Shown: piece after piece, positions 33,029 to 42,147 of the stretch
Numbering within the stretch: position 1 is the first letter of the stretch
Layout of the letters: every line of letters begins with the position of its first letter
Assembly (NCBI GenBank): GCA_038150305.1
Contig: JAYOTG010000014.1
Span: forward strand, 1 to 47,145
Reading direction: 5' to 3'
Source: MGIIa-L3 sp038150305
GTDB taxonomy: Archaea; Thermoplasmatota; Poseidoniia; Poseidoniales; Poseidoniaceae
Length of the DNA stretch: 47,145 nt
Program-made: the position numbers and the translations under genes
Notes under the pieces: model-generated
The model's input: the letters and a program-made list of their open reading frames with translations, nothing else
Told to the model about the DNA's origin: nothing
Databases searched by the model: none

Positions 33029-33685
33029 TCAATTGCACCACGACGCCGTGCTGCATGACCAGCACTCGTAGGCCACTTCCTTCCCGTGCTCCAACCCCTG
33101 TCCCCTGAGGCCTTCCCTGAAGGTCGTTCCATGGCAGGAGGTGCACCTTGCGCCGTGGAAATCGGTCGCTCTGCTGTACAAGGCCACGGGATCGAGCATC
33201 GTCTGAAGCACCGAGGCAAGTCCGAGGCCGTAGGAGAGTGCATCGTCCTCGACGCCCATGCAGATTTGTTCCATTTGCCCCGGCACGAACCTGTGTGAAG
33301 CCGACGGGCCGTGGCGTGCGTCCAGCGCGGCGACGATCCTTGATGGGACGTTCCAGTCTGAGGCGACGTCCACGTGCCACCACCTGCAGGTGACGCCCAC
33401 GTCCTCCAACACCCTTGCCGTTCCATGAGCATCGGTCACCGTGATCGTGTTGCCCTTCACGTCGATGTTCGGGTGCCTGTGCACGAGGTGGCACGCCGAG
33501 AGCCATCCTAGGCGATGGATTTCGGGCACGCGCCCGATCATGTCGGTGGGCCAATCAGGCCACGTGTTCCATGGGGCGTTCGGCGGAAGGTGGCCGTTGA
33601 AACACGCCGCCAGGTGAACCATCCATTCGAAGGACGCGAAGTCCAAACCCCAATCAACGTCAATCCAAGCCTCTTCGTGTGTCAT
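33029..33685 (-). CDS. Hypothetical protein with C-terminal CxxC pairs
   Basis: An unrecognised 218-residue soluble protein rich in Trp, His and Asp (WIDVDWGLDFASFEWMVHLAA at the start). A C-terminal segment has CTSCHGTTF and CWSCSTASWC, best read as a zinc-binding ribbon; CTSCH also fits a c-type heme motif, but no signal peptide is present. The ATG has GGAGGA 8 bases upstream. The gene lies 25 bp downstream of the tRNA-Arg gene on the same strand and could be cotranscribed with it. Confidence 0.6.
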   Translation of the reverse strand: MTHEEAWIDVDWGLDFASFEWMVHLAACFNGHLPPNAPWNTWPDWPTDMIGRVPEIHRLGWLSACHLVHRHPNIDVKGNTITVTDAHGTARVLEDVGVTCRWWHVDVASDWNVPSRIVAALDARHGPSASHRFVPGQMEQICMGVEDDALSYGLGLASVLQTMLDPVALYSRATDFHGARCTSCHGTTFREGLRGQGLEHGKEVAYECWSCSTASWCN

Positions 33686-33710
33686 TGCAGTTCCTCCACC
33701 ATCTCGTGAG

Positions 33711-33785
33711 TGGAAGGGGCACCGGGAATCGAACCCGGATCTGCAGCTTCGCAGCCTGCTGTGCTCTCCATTACACCATGCCCCC
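33711..33785 (-). tRNA. tRNA-Arg (anticodon GCG)
   Basis: A 75-base cloverleaf with CCA encoded. Acceptor GGGGGCA/TGCCCCT (first pair G-U), D arm GTGT/GCAC, anticodon arm GCAGG/GCTGC with loop CTGCGAA, T arm CCGGG/CCCGG with loop TTCGATT, discriminator base T. The anticodon at loop positions 3-5 is GCG, reading CGC/CGT arginine codons. The anticodon stem has a G-G mismatch next to the loop. No intron. Confidence 0.9.
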
Positions 33786-34063
33786 CTGAAGCGAAGGCCA
33801 CGGCATCCTTGGACGGTCTTGGCCTTCTGTGGGTGTCGCCCAGCAGGGGCGACGCATCGACGTCAAACGAAACGACGACGATGCCACGGGCCAAACACCG
33901 TCTTCAGCACGTGGTGCTGAGGTTCCGAGGGTTGCTTGGCCATGGTTCATCTCTTGCCCGGGCGGACAGAGGCAATCTGCGGCGAGATTATTTCAACGTT
34001 AAGTGAATTCATGCACACCGTTTTGCACCGGATGCCTCATGCCCAACGCCGCGATGTCCATGC
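33786..34063. other. 278-bp gene-free stretch with one stem-loop
   Basis: No protein-like frame fits this region between the tRNA and the pseudouridine synthase gene. It contains a perfect 7-bp stem GTCGCCC-AGCAG-GGGCGAC (33835-33853). The AT-rich GATTATTTCAACGTTAAG near 33985-34003 could hold the promoter of the plus-strand gene. Confidence 0.4.
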
Positions 34064-34942
34064 ATGCCGGGCACGGAGGCGCAGGATGGCGAGGTCCTCC
34101 TCGACGCCCTTCGGCGCATCCATCCTGACAGTTCGACCGGCACCCTTCGGCGCATGTTGACCCAAGGACGCGTTCAGGTGGACGGCACCACCGTTCATGC
34201 CGCGAAGGCTGAACTCACCTCGGGGCAGCGCGTGGAGGTGGTGGCGCGCGTCACGGCTGCAGACGAGCACCCAGCACCTTCGAAGAAGCAGAAAGGACCC
34301 AAACTGAACGTGCTCTTCGAGGACGAGACCATCCTGGTGGTCAACAAGCCGGCTGGCCTGCTTTCTGTTGCGACGAACAAGATGGAGGACGACACGCTCC
34401 ACAGCCGCTGTGTGGCCCACGTTCGTGCCAACCACGGCGAGCGCGCTTGGGTGCACGTCGTGCATCGCTTGGATCGCGAAACCTCTGGCGTCATGGTCTT
34501 CGCTCGCCACGCCCGACACAAGGACGACCTGCAACGGCAATTTGCCGACCGCGACGTGCACCGCATCTACCGCGCCTTAACCGAAGGTTGTCCACAGGCC
34601 CAACACGGAACGGTCGTCGCCCATCTGGTGGAAGACGCCCACCTGAACGTGCGCGAGGTCAAGTCAGGGTTCCGTGGCGCACGTGAAGCCATCACGCATT
34701 ACCGCGTCCTCGACGAAGACGGTTTGGTGGCGGACGTGGAATTGCTCATCGAAACCGGGCGCCGTCACCAAATCAGGATGGCGATGCGGAAATTAGGCTG
34801 CCCCATCGTTGGCGACGCCTTGCATGGAGCGACGGCGGATCCACTCGGGCGCGTCGCCCTGCATGCCTTCGCCCTGGAATTCCTTCACCCCGAGTCGGAA
34901 GAACCCGTTCGCTTCGAAGCCCCCGTCCCCTTTGTGACCTGA
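34064..34942 (+). CDS. RluA-family pseudouridine synthase with S4 domain
   Basis: A 292-residue RNA-modifying enzyme. Residues about 10-60 are an S4 RNA-binding domain (LRRMLTQGRVQVDGTTV). The catalytic part shows ILVVNKPAGLLSV, then HVVHRLDRETSGVMVFAR with the catalytic Asp in HRLDRETSG, IYRAL and LIETGRRHQIRMAM. It converts uridines in rRNA or tRNA to pseudouridine. The family is widespread in bacteria and eukaryotes but uncommon in archaea, so transfer from bacteria is likely. Exact target (RluC/RluD-like) cannot be told. Confidence 0.9.
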   Translation: MPGTEAQDGEVLLDALRRIHPDSSTGTLRRMLTQGRVQVDGTTVHAAKAELTSGQRVEVVARVTAADEHPAPSKKQKGPKLNVLFEDETILVVNKPAGLLSVATNKMEDDTLHSRCVAHVRANHGERAWVHVVHRLDRETSGVMVFARHARHKDDLQRQFADRDVHRIYRALTEGCPQAQHGTVVAHLVEDAHLNVREVKSGFRGAREAITHYRVLDEDGLVADVELLIETGRRHQIRMAMRKLGCPIVGDALHGATADPLGRVALHAFALEFLHPESEEPVRFEAPVPFVT

Positions 34943-34992
34943 GCGATAGGCAGGGATTCAAGAACCGTTGACCAAGACTTTGCCCGAGGGCC

Positions 34993-37935
34993 ATGTCCAA
35001 TCCAGGCGATGCAGGGTGGATCGAGGTCCGTGGGGCACGGACGCACAACTTGCAAGATGTTGACGTTCGCCTCCCACGCGGCTGCTTTGTCGTCGTAAGC
35101 GGCGTTTCTGGCTCCGGCAAATCATCGCTTGCCTTCGACACGCTGTATGCTGAGGGTCAGCGACGGTACGTCGAATCGCTCTCCTCCTACGCGCGGCAAT
35201 TCATCGGTCAGATGAAGAAAGCCGACTGCGATGGCATCGAGGGGCTCTCTCCAGCCATCTCCATCGACCAAAAGCAGGGTTCACACAACCCGCGCTCCAC
35301 CGTGGCCACGGTCACCGAGATTCAGGATTACCTCCGGCTGCTCTGGGCCCGCGTGGGCAAACCCCACTGCCCAGAATGTGGACGCGAGGTGGCGCGGCGC
35401 ACCGTTCAGGAGATCGTGGACGACGTCCTCTGGCACTTGGAAGGCCACGCCGTGGCGGTCTGGAGCCCTGTGGTGCGTGCCCGAAAAGGCACCCATGCGG
35501 ACCTCTTCCGCCAACTCGTCGAACAGGGGTTGTTGGCCGGACGGGTCAACGGGCACGAGGCCGATTTCGAAGCCCCGCCAACCCTGGACAAAGCCTACCG
35601 TCACGACGTCGACGTGCGCATCGATCGGCTTCGCTGCACGCGCGACCGGCGGCAGCGTCTGACTGAAGCGGTCGAGCAAGCGCTTCGTCTCGGCTCAGGC
35701 AGCGTGCAGGTCGAGAGCCTTGAGGCCCCGGCCGAGGACGCTGAACTGAGCGAGGGCAGCCGCGCGCGTTCAACGCCGGCCGGCGAGACCATCGCATGGT
35801 CGGAAGATTTCGCTTGTCCAGAACACGGGGCCTTCATGCCCGAACTTTCCCCCCGCGTCTTTTCGTTCAACTCGCCGCTCGGCGCGTGCCCCGATTGCCA
35901 AGGCATTGGCGTGCAGCGACGCTTCAGCGAAGACCTGGTGGTGGACGGCACCTTGACCATCGAGCAAGGTGCCGTGCTCCCGTGGCGTCAATCGATGTCG
36001 CCGGCCTGGTACAAACGCCTCATGATTCAGGTCGCTGAACACTACGGCATCCCGACGCGGACGCCGTTCGACTTGCTCGATGAGGACCACCGGGACATTT
36101 TGCTTCACGGCTCAGGCTCCACGGTGATTCACTTCCACTTTGAATCGGACAACGGCTCGGTCTACCAGATGAACCGACCTTGGGAGGGCATCATCGCTCG
36201 CCTTGAGAAGACCTACACCGAGACGACGTCCGAGCGCACCCGAGCGCGGCTCATCGCGTGCATGACCGATCTCCCATGCCCCTCCTGCCATGGAGAGAAG
36301 CTCAACCCTGCGGCGCGGAGCGTCACGGTGGGCGGCCTTCGTTTGCCGGAAATTTCCATGGCCGCGGTTCACGAAGCGCTGGCCTTGGTCCGCGCGTGGT
36401 GGCCCGATGCCGAAGCAGGTCCACCCGAAGCGTGGGCGGATAGCGCCGAAGTGCTGGACGAACGGAGCCTCTTCATCGGTCGAGAGATCCTCAAGGAAAT
36501 CGAATCCCGGCTCTCCTTCCTCGACAGCGTCGGCCTCGATTACCTGACCCTCGACCGCCGGGCGAACACGCTGTCAGGCGGCGAAAGCCAGCGGATTCGG
36601 TTGGCCACACAGATTGGGTCTCGCCTGACGGGTGTGATGTACGTGCTCGACGAACCGTCTATCGGATTGCATCAACGCGACAACGAGCGCTTGCTCGAAA
36701 CCTTGCGGGAATTGTCCGACCTCGGCAACACCCTGGTGGTGGTTGAACACGACGAAGACACGCTCCGTCAAGCCGATTGGCTGTGCGACCTCGGCCCGGG
36801 AGCTGGCCTTGAGGGCGGGGCCATCGTAGCCAACGGTCCGCCCGAGGAGGTCATGGCCACGGAAGGCTCGGTGACCGGCGATTACCTCGCCGGCCGGCGA
36901 AGCATCGAGGTTCCAGAAAAGCGCACGAAAGCGAAGCGCGGGCACCGTCTGCGCATCAAGGGCGCCGCCCACAACAACCTGCAGAGCATCGACGTGGACG
37001 TCCCCCTCGGTCTTTTGACCACGGTGACCGGCGTGTCAGGTTCCGGCAAGTCTTCCTTGATTTCAGGCATCCTCGCCCCTGCCCTCCAACGGCACCTGCA
37101 CAACGCAGAAGCCGTGCCGGGGAAGCACAAGGCCATCGAAGGCCTCGAAAAAGTGGACAAGGCCATCATCATCGATCAGTCGCCCATCGGGCGGACGCCC
37201 CGCTCCAACCCTGCCACCTACACGAAGGTCTTCGATGAGATTCGAAGCCTCTTTTCCAAAACCACCCTCGCCAAAGAGCGCGGGTACACGCCGGGGACCT
37301 TCTCGTTCAACGTGAAAGGAGGCCGCTGCGAGGCGTGCAAGGGCGGAGGCTCCATCAAACTCGAAATGAACTTCCTTCCAGACGTGTGGATCACCTGCGA
37401 CAACTGCGAAGGCAAGCGCTACACCAGGGAATGCCTCGAAGTCACGTGGAAGGGCAAAACCATCCACGACGTGCTGCAGATGCCTGTCGGTGAAGCGGTG
37501 GATTTCTTCGCCAACCACCGCAAAATCCACCGAACCCTCGCGACGCTTTCCGCCGTCGGGTTGGATTACATCCGTCTCGGTCAACCTGCCACGACCCTCT
37601 CGGGCGGCGAAGCGCAGCGGGTCAAGTTGGCCAGCGAATTGCGCCGTCCGCCCAATCGGCACACCGTCTACATCCTTGACGAGCCGACCACCGGCCTCTC
37701 GTTCAGTGACGTGCAGAAACTCGTGGACGTCCTGCTTGAACTGCGCGGCAAAGGCCACACGGTGGTTGTCATAGAGCACCATTTGGACGTCGTGAAGTGC
37801 GCGGACCACGTCATCGACCTCGGACCAGAAGGCGGAGGTCGTGGAGGGACCGTCGTGGCCACGGGCACGCCAGAAGAGATCGCCGCCACCGAGACCAGCT
37901 ACACCGGGCGCTTCCTGGCCGACATGCTGCCGTAA
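34993..37935 (+). CDS. uvrA: Excinuclease ABC subunit A
   Basis: This 980-residue damage-recognition ATPase of nucleotide excision repair is full length. Two ABC modules are seen: Walker A GVSGSGKSSLAF near residue 38 and GVSGSGKSSLI near 683; signatures LSGGESQRIRLA (about 526) and LSGGEAQRVKLA (about 868). Zinc-binding motifs include CPECGRE, CPEHG...CPDC and CEACKGGG...CDNCEG. It would act with UvrB and UvrC, which are not in the window. UvrABC occurs in only some archaea and is considered bacterial in origin. It follows the pseudouridine synthase by 50 bp on the same strand. Confidence 0.97.
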   Translation: MSNPGDAGWIEVRGARTHNLQDVDVRLPRGCFVVVSGVSGSGKSSLAFDTLYAEGQRRYVESLSSYARQFIGQMKKADCDGIEGLSPAISIDQKQGSHNPRSTVATVTEIQDYLRLLWARVGKPHCPECGREVARRTVQEIVDDVLWHLEGHAVAVWSPVVRARKGTHADLFRQLVEQGLLAGRVNGHEADFEAPPTLDKAYRHDVDVRIDRLRCTRDRRQRLTEAVEQALRLGSGSVQVESLEAPAEDAELSEGSRARSTPAGETIAWSEDFACPEHGAFMPELSPRVFSFNSPLGACPDCQGIGVQRRFSEDLVVDGTLTIEQGAVLPWRQSMSPAWYKRLMIQVAEHYGIPTRTPFDLLDEDHRDILLHGSGSTVIHFHFESDNGSVYQMNRPWEGIIARLEKTYTETTSERTRARLIACMTDLPCPSCHGEKLNPAARSVTVGGLRLPEISMAAVHEALALVRAWWPDAEAGPPEAWADSAEVLDERSLFIGREILKEIESRLSFLDSVGLDYLTLDRRANTLSGGESQRIRLATQIGSRLTGVMYVLDEPSIGLHQRDNERLLETLRELSDLGNTLVVVEHDEDTLRQADWLCDLGPGAGLEGGAIVANGPPEEVMATEGSVTGDYLAGRRSIEVPEKRTKAKRGHRLRIKGAAHNNLQSIDVDVPLGLLTTVTGVSGSGKSSLISGILAPALQRHLHNAEAVPGKHKAIEGLEKVDKAIIIDQSPIGRTPRSNPATYTKVFDEIRSLFSKTTLAKERGYTPGTFSFNVKGGRCEACKGGGSIKLEMNFLPDVWITCDNCEGKRYTRECLEVTWKGKTIHDVLQMPVGEAVDFFANHRKIHRTLATLSAVGLDYIRLGQPATTLSGGEAQRVKLASELRRPPNRHTVYILDEPTTGLSFSDVQKLVDVLLELRGKGHTVVVIEHHLDVVKCADHVIDLGPEGGGRGGTVVATGTPEEIAATETSYTGRFLADMLP

Positions 37936-38001
37936 GCGAACACGGCTTGGTCAAACCCGTGAAACCATGCCAATGAAAGCCAAAGACAAGGCCCGGGGGA
38001 C

Positions 38002-41000
38002 ATGCGTCGAGCGCTGAGCCTCGTTCTCCTCCTCCTCTTGGCAACAGGCTTGCCTTTGGCTCCAAACGCGCTTGATGAGGCCGCGCCGGCACCGCTCGCA
38101 GCATGGTCAGCGGACGAAAGCGCCTTCCTCGACGGCAGCACAACGCACAGTGACACCCTTTGCCCAGGGTGCGGTGGCGCAGCAGCTTTTGCGACGACGC
38201 CGGGAGCCGGCTTGACCGTTGGACAAGCCAACCTCTCGCTGGAACCGGTCATGCTCGCTGAGCAGGCCAGCTACACCTTCGCCGCAGGAACGCTGACCGG
38301 CCTTGCGACCAACATGACGGTTGGACAAAGCGGCCTTGCACTGACCACCACGCTTGGCGGTCCACCCCAATCCGGCAACACCAGCCAACAGGTGTCCACC
38401 GCCGTGCAGTGGTCGGGCACGAAAACCTTCGACACACTCCACTTGGTCTGCAACGGAGCGGTGTGTGGCACGGTGACGGGCACCAACCTGACGATCATCG
38501 CCCGTGAAATTATCCTCGAGGCGGGCACCTCCATCTCCGTGGACGGAGCCTCCACCACGGGCACCGGAGCCGGGTCATCAACGACCACGCCCGCCAACGG
38601 CCGCAGCGACGGTGCAGGAGGCGGCGGCCACGGAGGCGCCGGTGGTATCGGCGGCGGTTCCAACGGCGGTTCGGGCGGCAGCACGTACGGGAACGGGACC
38701 GAAATGGGAAGCCCCGGTGGAGATGTTTCTGGTAACAGCAACTACGGTGACGCCTACGGCGGCGCCGGCGGCGGCTTCCTCGTGGTTCAAGCCGGCGATT
38801 TGACGGTGAACGGTTCCCTGCTGGCCAATGGCGCCGGCGGGGATCCTGGCGTGTCGCCAAACGGCGGCACGGGTGCCGGTGGGTCCGGGGGCGGCGGCGG
38901 TTCTGGTGGGAGCATTGACCTGCGCGTCAACACCCTCTACGTCGGCACAACAGGCCTCATTTCCGCCAACGGCGGCGCCGGAGGTGACGGTGAAGATGGC
39001 CAGCAAAACGGCGTCGGCTTCGGCATGTACGACGGCGGCGACGGCGGCGGCGGCGGTGGTGGTGGGTACGTGCGCATCGCCACCGTGAGCGGCGGGAGCA
39101 CATCGGTCGGCAGCATCACCGCATCCGGTGGCGGAGGGGGTCAGAAGGGCCTCAAGTACGGCACCGGCATCGACGGTTTCGACGGTGACGTCGGCTCAGC
39201 CGGAAGCGTGGTCACCAGCACGTGGTCGGGTTACGCCACAGGTTCATTCTCGGCCATGAACGGCGCCTTCATCGGCGACGCGATTTCTTTCTCTTCAGCC
39301 CGCGGCCCGCTTTGGATGAACCACAGCACCGCGGTTCCGACCAACAGCACCCTTGAGGTGATGGTGCGGACTTCCATGTCTCCGGTCGGCACGTCATCAC
39401 CGGCATGGTCTCCATGGGCCGTGGTCTCCCCGCAAAACGCATCACTGGAGCGTGCCACCTTCGTGCAGCTCGCCTACGCGATGACGCGGAACGAGACGGC
39501 ATCACCCATCGTGACTGGAGCAACCTTCGACTGGGTCAGATCCGCCATGGTCGACGGCCTGAGCGTCAACCTCGATGCTCAACCCCTCACGATGACCAGC
39601 GACCTTTCCCTGCTCACCGACACCGCAACGCTCGACCTTGCCAACGCCGAGTTGACGTTCAGCGTTCCTCAGGACGCCACACCGCAAGGCGAGAGCCGCA
39701 TGTGGCTCGGTTGGACACCAACCGATGCAGCGCTGATGGTCGAACATGGGGCGCTCGGCGTCCTCCTCGACGTGGACACGGACACCCTTCCTGGGGCAGA
39801 CCTTGTGCTCACGGAGGCCGAATTGTCCTCGATGCTGAGCAGCGCACCGTCCAGAACCGCCAGCGACGGGCGCACCTGGCGTGACGTGACGCTGGACCTT
39901 GCGGCGACCGAACCGCTCTCGGACCTTGGTCTGACGTTGGATCACGTGGCCGTGCCATGGTCGGTGGACACCCGGCTCTCCTTCGAGCAAGCCACCAACA
40001 CGAGCATCGTTCAGCAGTGCGGCAGCATCTACCTCAGCACGACGTGTGACGTCGGCGGGGCCCACGACATCACCTACGCTACGGGCCTTGGCACGGATTC
40101 CGGCGTCCTTCTTTCGCTGACCGGACTCGAACTGACGTGGCTGGACGACGAACCGCCCCGCCTCGATCGCGTGATTCACCGCTACGGCGGCGTCGATGAG
40201 CCCGAACTCCGCCTCGGCGACCGCACCGTCCTCGTCGTCGAGGACCTCATTGACGAGAGCACCGCAACCGTTGATTTGTGGCTTTCCGCCAACATTGGTG
40301 CAGACGAAGACAAGATATCGACGGCTTGGAGCGGAAGCGTCGGCGGCTGGGTGGCCGCGATCGACACCGCCGACCACCTCTCTGAAGCAGGAAGTTTGAG
40401 CGTGAGCGTTCGCATGACCGATGAGCGAGGAAACGTGGCAAACATGGCCTCGGCCTACTGGTTTGACGTGCTTGATAGCCTGCCAGAAGTGGCCAGCCTG
40501 AGCATTGCATCGGACGTGGACACCACGTTGCTCGAAGGGACCAACCTCTCCGGCATCTGGGAATCGGAAGACCCGAGGTTCACGTTCTCGGTGACCGATG
40601 CGGGTCAGCGCACCGACCTTTCTGCGTCGTTGGACCTCGTTCGGGACGGAACCACCACCACACTGGAGGCCGTTTGGGACACCAACACGACGGCGTACGT
40701 GGCCGAATGGGCCCCCGGCCGCGCAGGCCTCGGCGCGTGGACCGTAAACGCGCGCCTGTCTGAGGCCACGGCATCTGGAGCATCCGACGACGATGGCCTC
40801 GTGACCGGTCCTGACGCAACGCTGGAACTCGTGGACAGAACGGCTCCCGGTAACCTGTCGATTGCTTCTCCAGCCACCGTGGTGTTGGGCGAGGCGCTGA
40901 CCGTTTCGGGAGCGTGGTCGTTCAGCCCCGGTGAGGAAGGCATCGCATCGCTGGTGGTGCTCGGCCCCGACGGTGGTCAGGTTGCGGTGAAGGGCACCAC

Positions 41001-42114
41001 GATGAGCACCGAGGTTTCCGTCGAACATGTTGTGCCCGCGTCCGCATTGGTCGAAGGCAACCACACCGTCCGTCTCGAGGTTCGAGACGATGTGGGCAAC
41101 GTGGCCGTGCCAGTGGAAACCATCGTCATGGTGGTCGAACCCGCGGGCGTCTTTGGTGACGTGAACCTCTCCCAACCGACCCCGTCGTCATTCGACGTGT
41201 CGTGGGATGTCCGAACCGACGAACTGCTTGCCAACCTCACGGTGTCGCTCAACGGTACCGCCATTCACCAGGCGTCCATCGAAGAGGGGAGCGGCTCCCT
41301 GACCTTCGATCTGCTCGCGGTCGCGGCGGACGTCCTGAGCACGGGTGCAACGAGCACCTCAGCGAGGATCGACGTCTGCCACACCACCGCCTTGCCGTGC
41401 CTGACGAACACCACGACCCTCGACCTGACCGACCTGCAAGACCTCGGTCTCGGAGGGACGTGCATCGACGCCGCTCCCGACGGGAACGCCACCGACATCC
41501 TGGTGTGTCAACTCCAAAACAACGGCTTGCGCCCAGTGGTGGTGTCGTGGAGCACTTCGATGGACGGAGATGAGGACGGGTGGACGTTCACCCTCCAACC
41601 TGGCGCGGAGCGAACGCTGTGGGAAGCCAACCCGGCGTTTACCCAGCACAACGACGTCCACCGAGCCACCCAAGCCTGGTCGGTGTCGTGGTTGCTGACC
41701 GCAGCCCACGAGGGTGGACCAAGCACCGTGCTCCACGACGGGAACTTCTCTTTCGCCCCCCCTGCTGAAGACGGCGACCAGCAAAGCACCTCGGACGACG
41801 GGAGCGAAGCCAGCTCAGGCGGGGACGGAATGATGCTGCTCATCGTGTCCGTCATGGCTTTGTTGGGCATCGTCGCGCTTGCGCTGACGCTCCGCATCTC
41901 ATCGCGCCAGCACGCCGTCGGCCGGGAGGATGACGCCACATTGCCGCATGCATCATCTCCAGAGGACGCTTCGTGGACGGGAGGGGAACACGTCGAAGCC
42001 CCACCCGTGGATCCTGAAGCCGCGGCCTACCACGCAGATTTGCTTGAGCAAGGGTACAGCGAGGAGGACGCGTTGACGTACACGCAGCAGTATTTCCCAG
42101 AGTTCAAGGGATGA
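38002..42114 (+). CDS. Giant glycine-rich surface protein with Ig-like domains
   Basis: A 1370-residue exported protein of unknown role. It has a signal peptide (RRALSLVLLLLLATGLPLAPNA), a glycine-rich segment (about residues 200-390), a long beta-rich region with recurring Ig/cadherin-like units (for example VSVRMTDERGNVANMA and VRLEVRDDVGNVAVPV), and a C-terminal helix (MMLLIVSVMALLGIVALALTL). A cytoplasmic tail of about 70 residues ends YSEEDALTYTQQYFPEFKG. The units resemble adhesion or surface-layer-associated proteins; no catalytic motif was seen. GGGGGA lies before the ATG. It follows uvrA by 66 bp. Confidence 0.8.
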   Translation: MRRALSLVLLLLLATGLPLAPNALDEAAPAPLAAWSADESAFLDGSTTHSDTLCPGCGGAAAFATTPGAGLTVGQANLSLEPVMLAEQASYTFAAGTLTGLATNMTVGQSGLALTTTLGGPPQSGNTSQQVSTAVQWSGTKTFDTLHLVCNGAVCGTVTGTNLTIIAREIILEAGTSISVDGASTTGTGAGSSTTTPANGRSDGAGGGGHGGAGGIGGGSNGGSGGSTYGNGTEMGSPGGDVSGNSNYGDAYGGAGGGFLVVQAGDLTVNGSLLANGAGGDPGVSPNGGTGAGGSGGGGGSGGSIDLRVNTLYVGTTGLISANGGAGGDGEDGQQNGVGFGMYDGGDGGGGGGGGYVRIATVSGGSTSVGSITASGGGGGQKGLKYGTGIDGFDGDVGSAGSVVTSTWSGYATGSFSAMNGAFIGDAISFSSARGPLWMNHSTAVPTNSTLEVMVRTSMSPVGTSSPAWSPWAVVSPQNASLERATFVQLAYAMTRNETASPIVTGATFDWVRSAMVDGLSVNLDAQPLTMTSDLSLLTDTATLDLANAELTFSVPQDATPQGESRMWLGWTPTDAALMVEHGALGVLLDVDTDTLPGADLVLTEAELSSMLSSAPSRTASDGRTWRDVTLDLAATEPLSDLGLTLDHVAVPWSVDTRLSFEQATNTSIVQQCGSIYLSTTCDVGGAHDITYATGLGTDSGVLLSLTGLELTWLDDEPPRLDRVIHRYGGVDEPELRLGDRTVLVVEDLIDESTATVDLWLSANIGADEDKISTAWSGSVGGWVAAIDTADHLSEAGSLSVSVRMTDERGNVANMASAYWFDVLDSLPEVASLSIASDVDTTLLEGTNLSGIWESEDPRFTFSVTDAGQRTDLSASLDLVRDGTTTTLEAVWDTNTTAYVAEWAPGRAGLGAWTVNARLSEATASGASDDDGLVTGPDATLELVDRTAPGNLSIASPATVVLGEALTVSGAWSFSPGEEGIASLVVLGPDGGQVAVKGTTMSTEVSVEHVVPASALVEGNHTVRLEVRDDVGNVAVPVETIVMVVEPAGVFGDVNLSQPTPSSFDVSWDVRTDELLANLTVSLNGTAIHQASIEEGSGSLTFDLLAVAADVLSTGATSTSARIDVCHTTALPCLTNTTTLDLTDLQDLGLGGTCIDAAPDGNATDILVCQLQNNGLRPVVVSWSTSMDGDEDGWTFTLQPGAERTLWEANPAFTQHNDVHRATQAWSVSWLLTAAHEGGPSTVLHDGNFSFAPPAEDGDQQSTSDDGSEASSGGDGMMLLIVSVMALLGIVALALTLRISSRQHAVGREDDATLPHASSPEDASWTGGEHVEAPPVDPEAAAYHADLLEQGYSEEDALTYTQQYFPEFKG
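38602..39150 (+). repeat. Glycine-rich low-complexity region
   Basis: About 180 residues of the surface protein are dominated by Gly with Ala, Ser and Asn (HGGAGGIGGGSNGGSGG, NGGAGGDGEDG, YDGGDGGGGGGGG), interrupted by short beta strands such as GGFLVVQAGDLTVNG and GSIDLRVNTLYVG. The alternation suggests a beta-helix whose loops are Gly-rich, rather than pure disorder. Confidence 0.8.
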
Positions 42115-42147
42115 TCAGAAGGCATCGCGCCCTACGCCAAAGGCGAA

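Noticed and set aside
33100..33200. CTSCH as a c-type heme site
   Set aside because: There is no signal peptide and a second CxxC-type pair is close by, so a zinc ribbon is more likely.
38602..39150. Gly-rich DNA as tandem repeat or CRISPR-like array
   Set aside because: No constant repeat unit or spacers; the pattern is protein low complexity only.
39502..41175. 557-codon open frame antisense to the giant surface protein
   Set aside because: It is a shadow of a real gene; no domain is recognisable and codon-position bias follows the plus strand.
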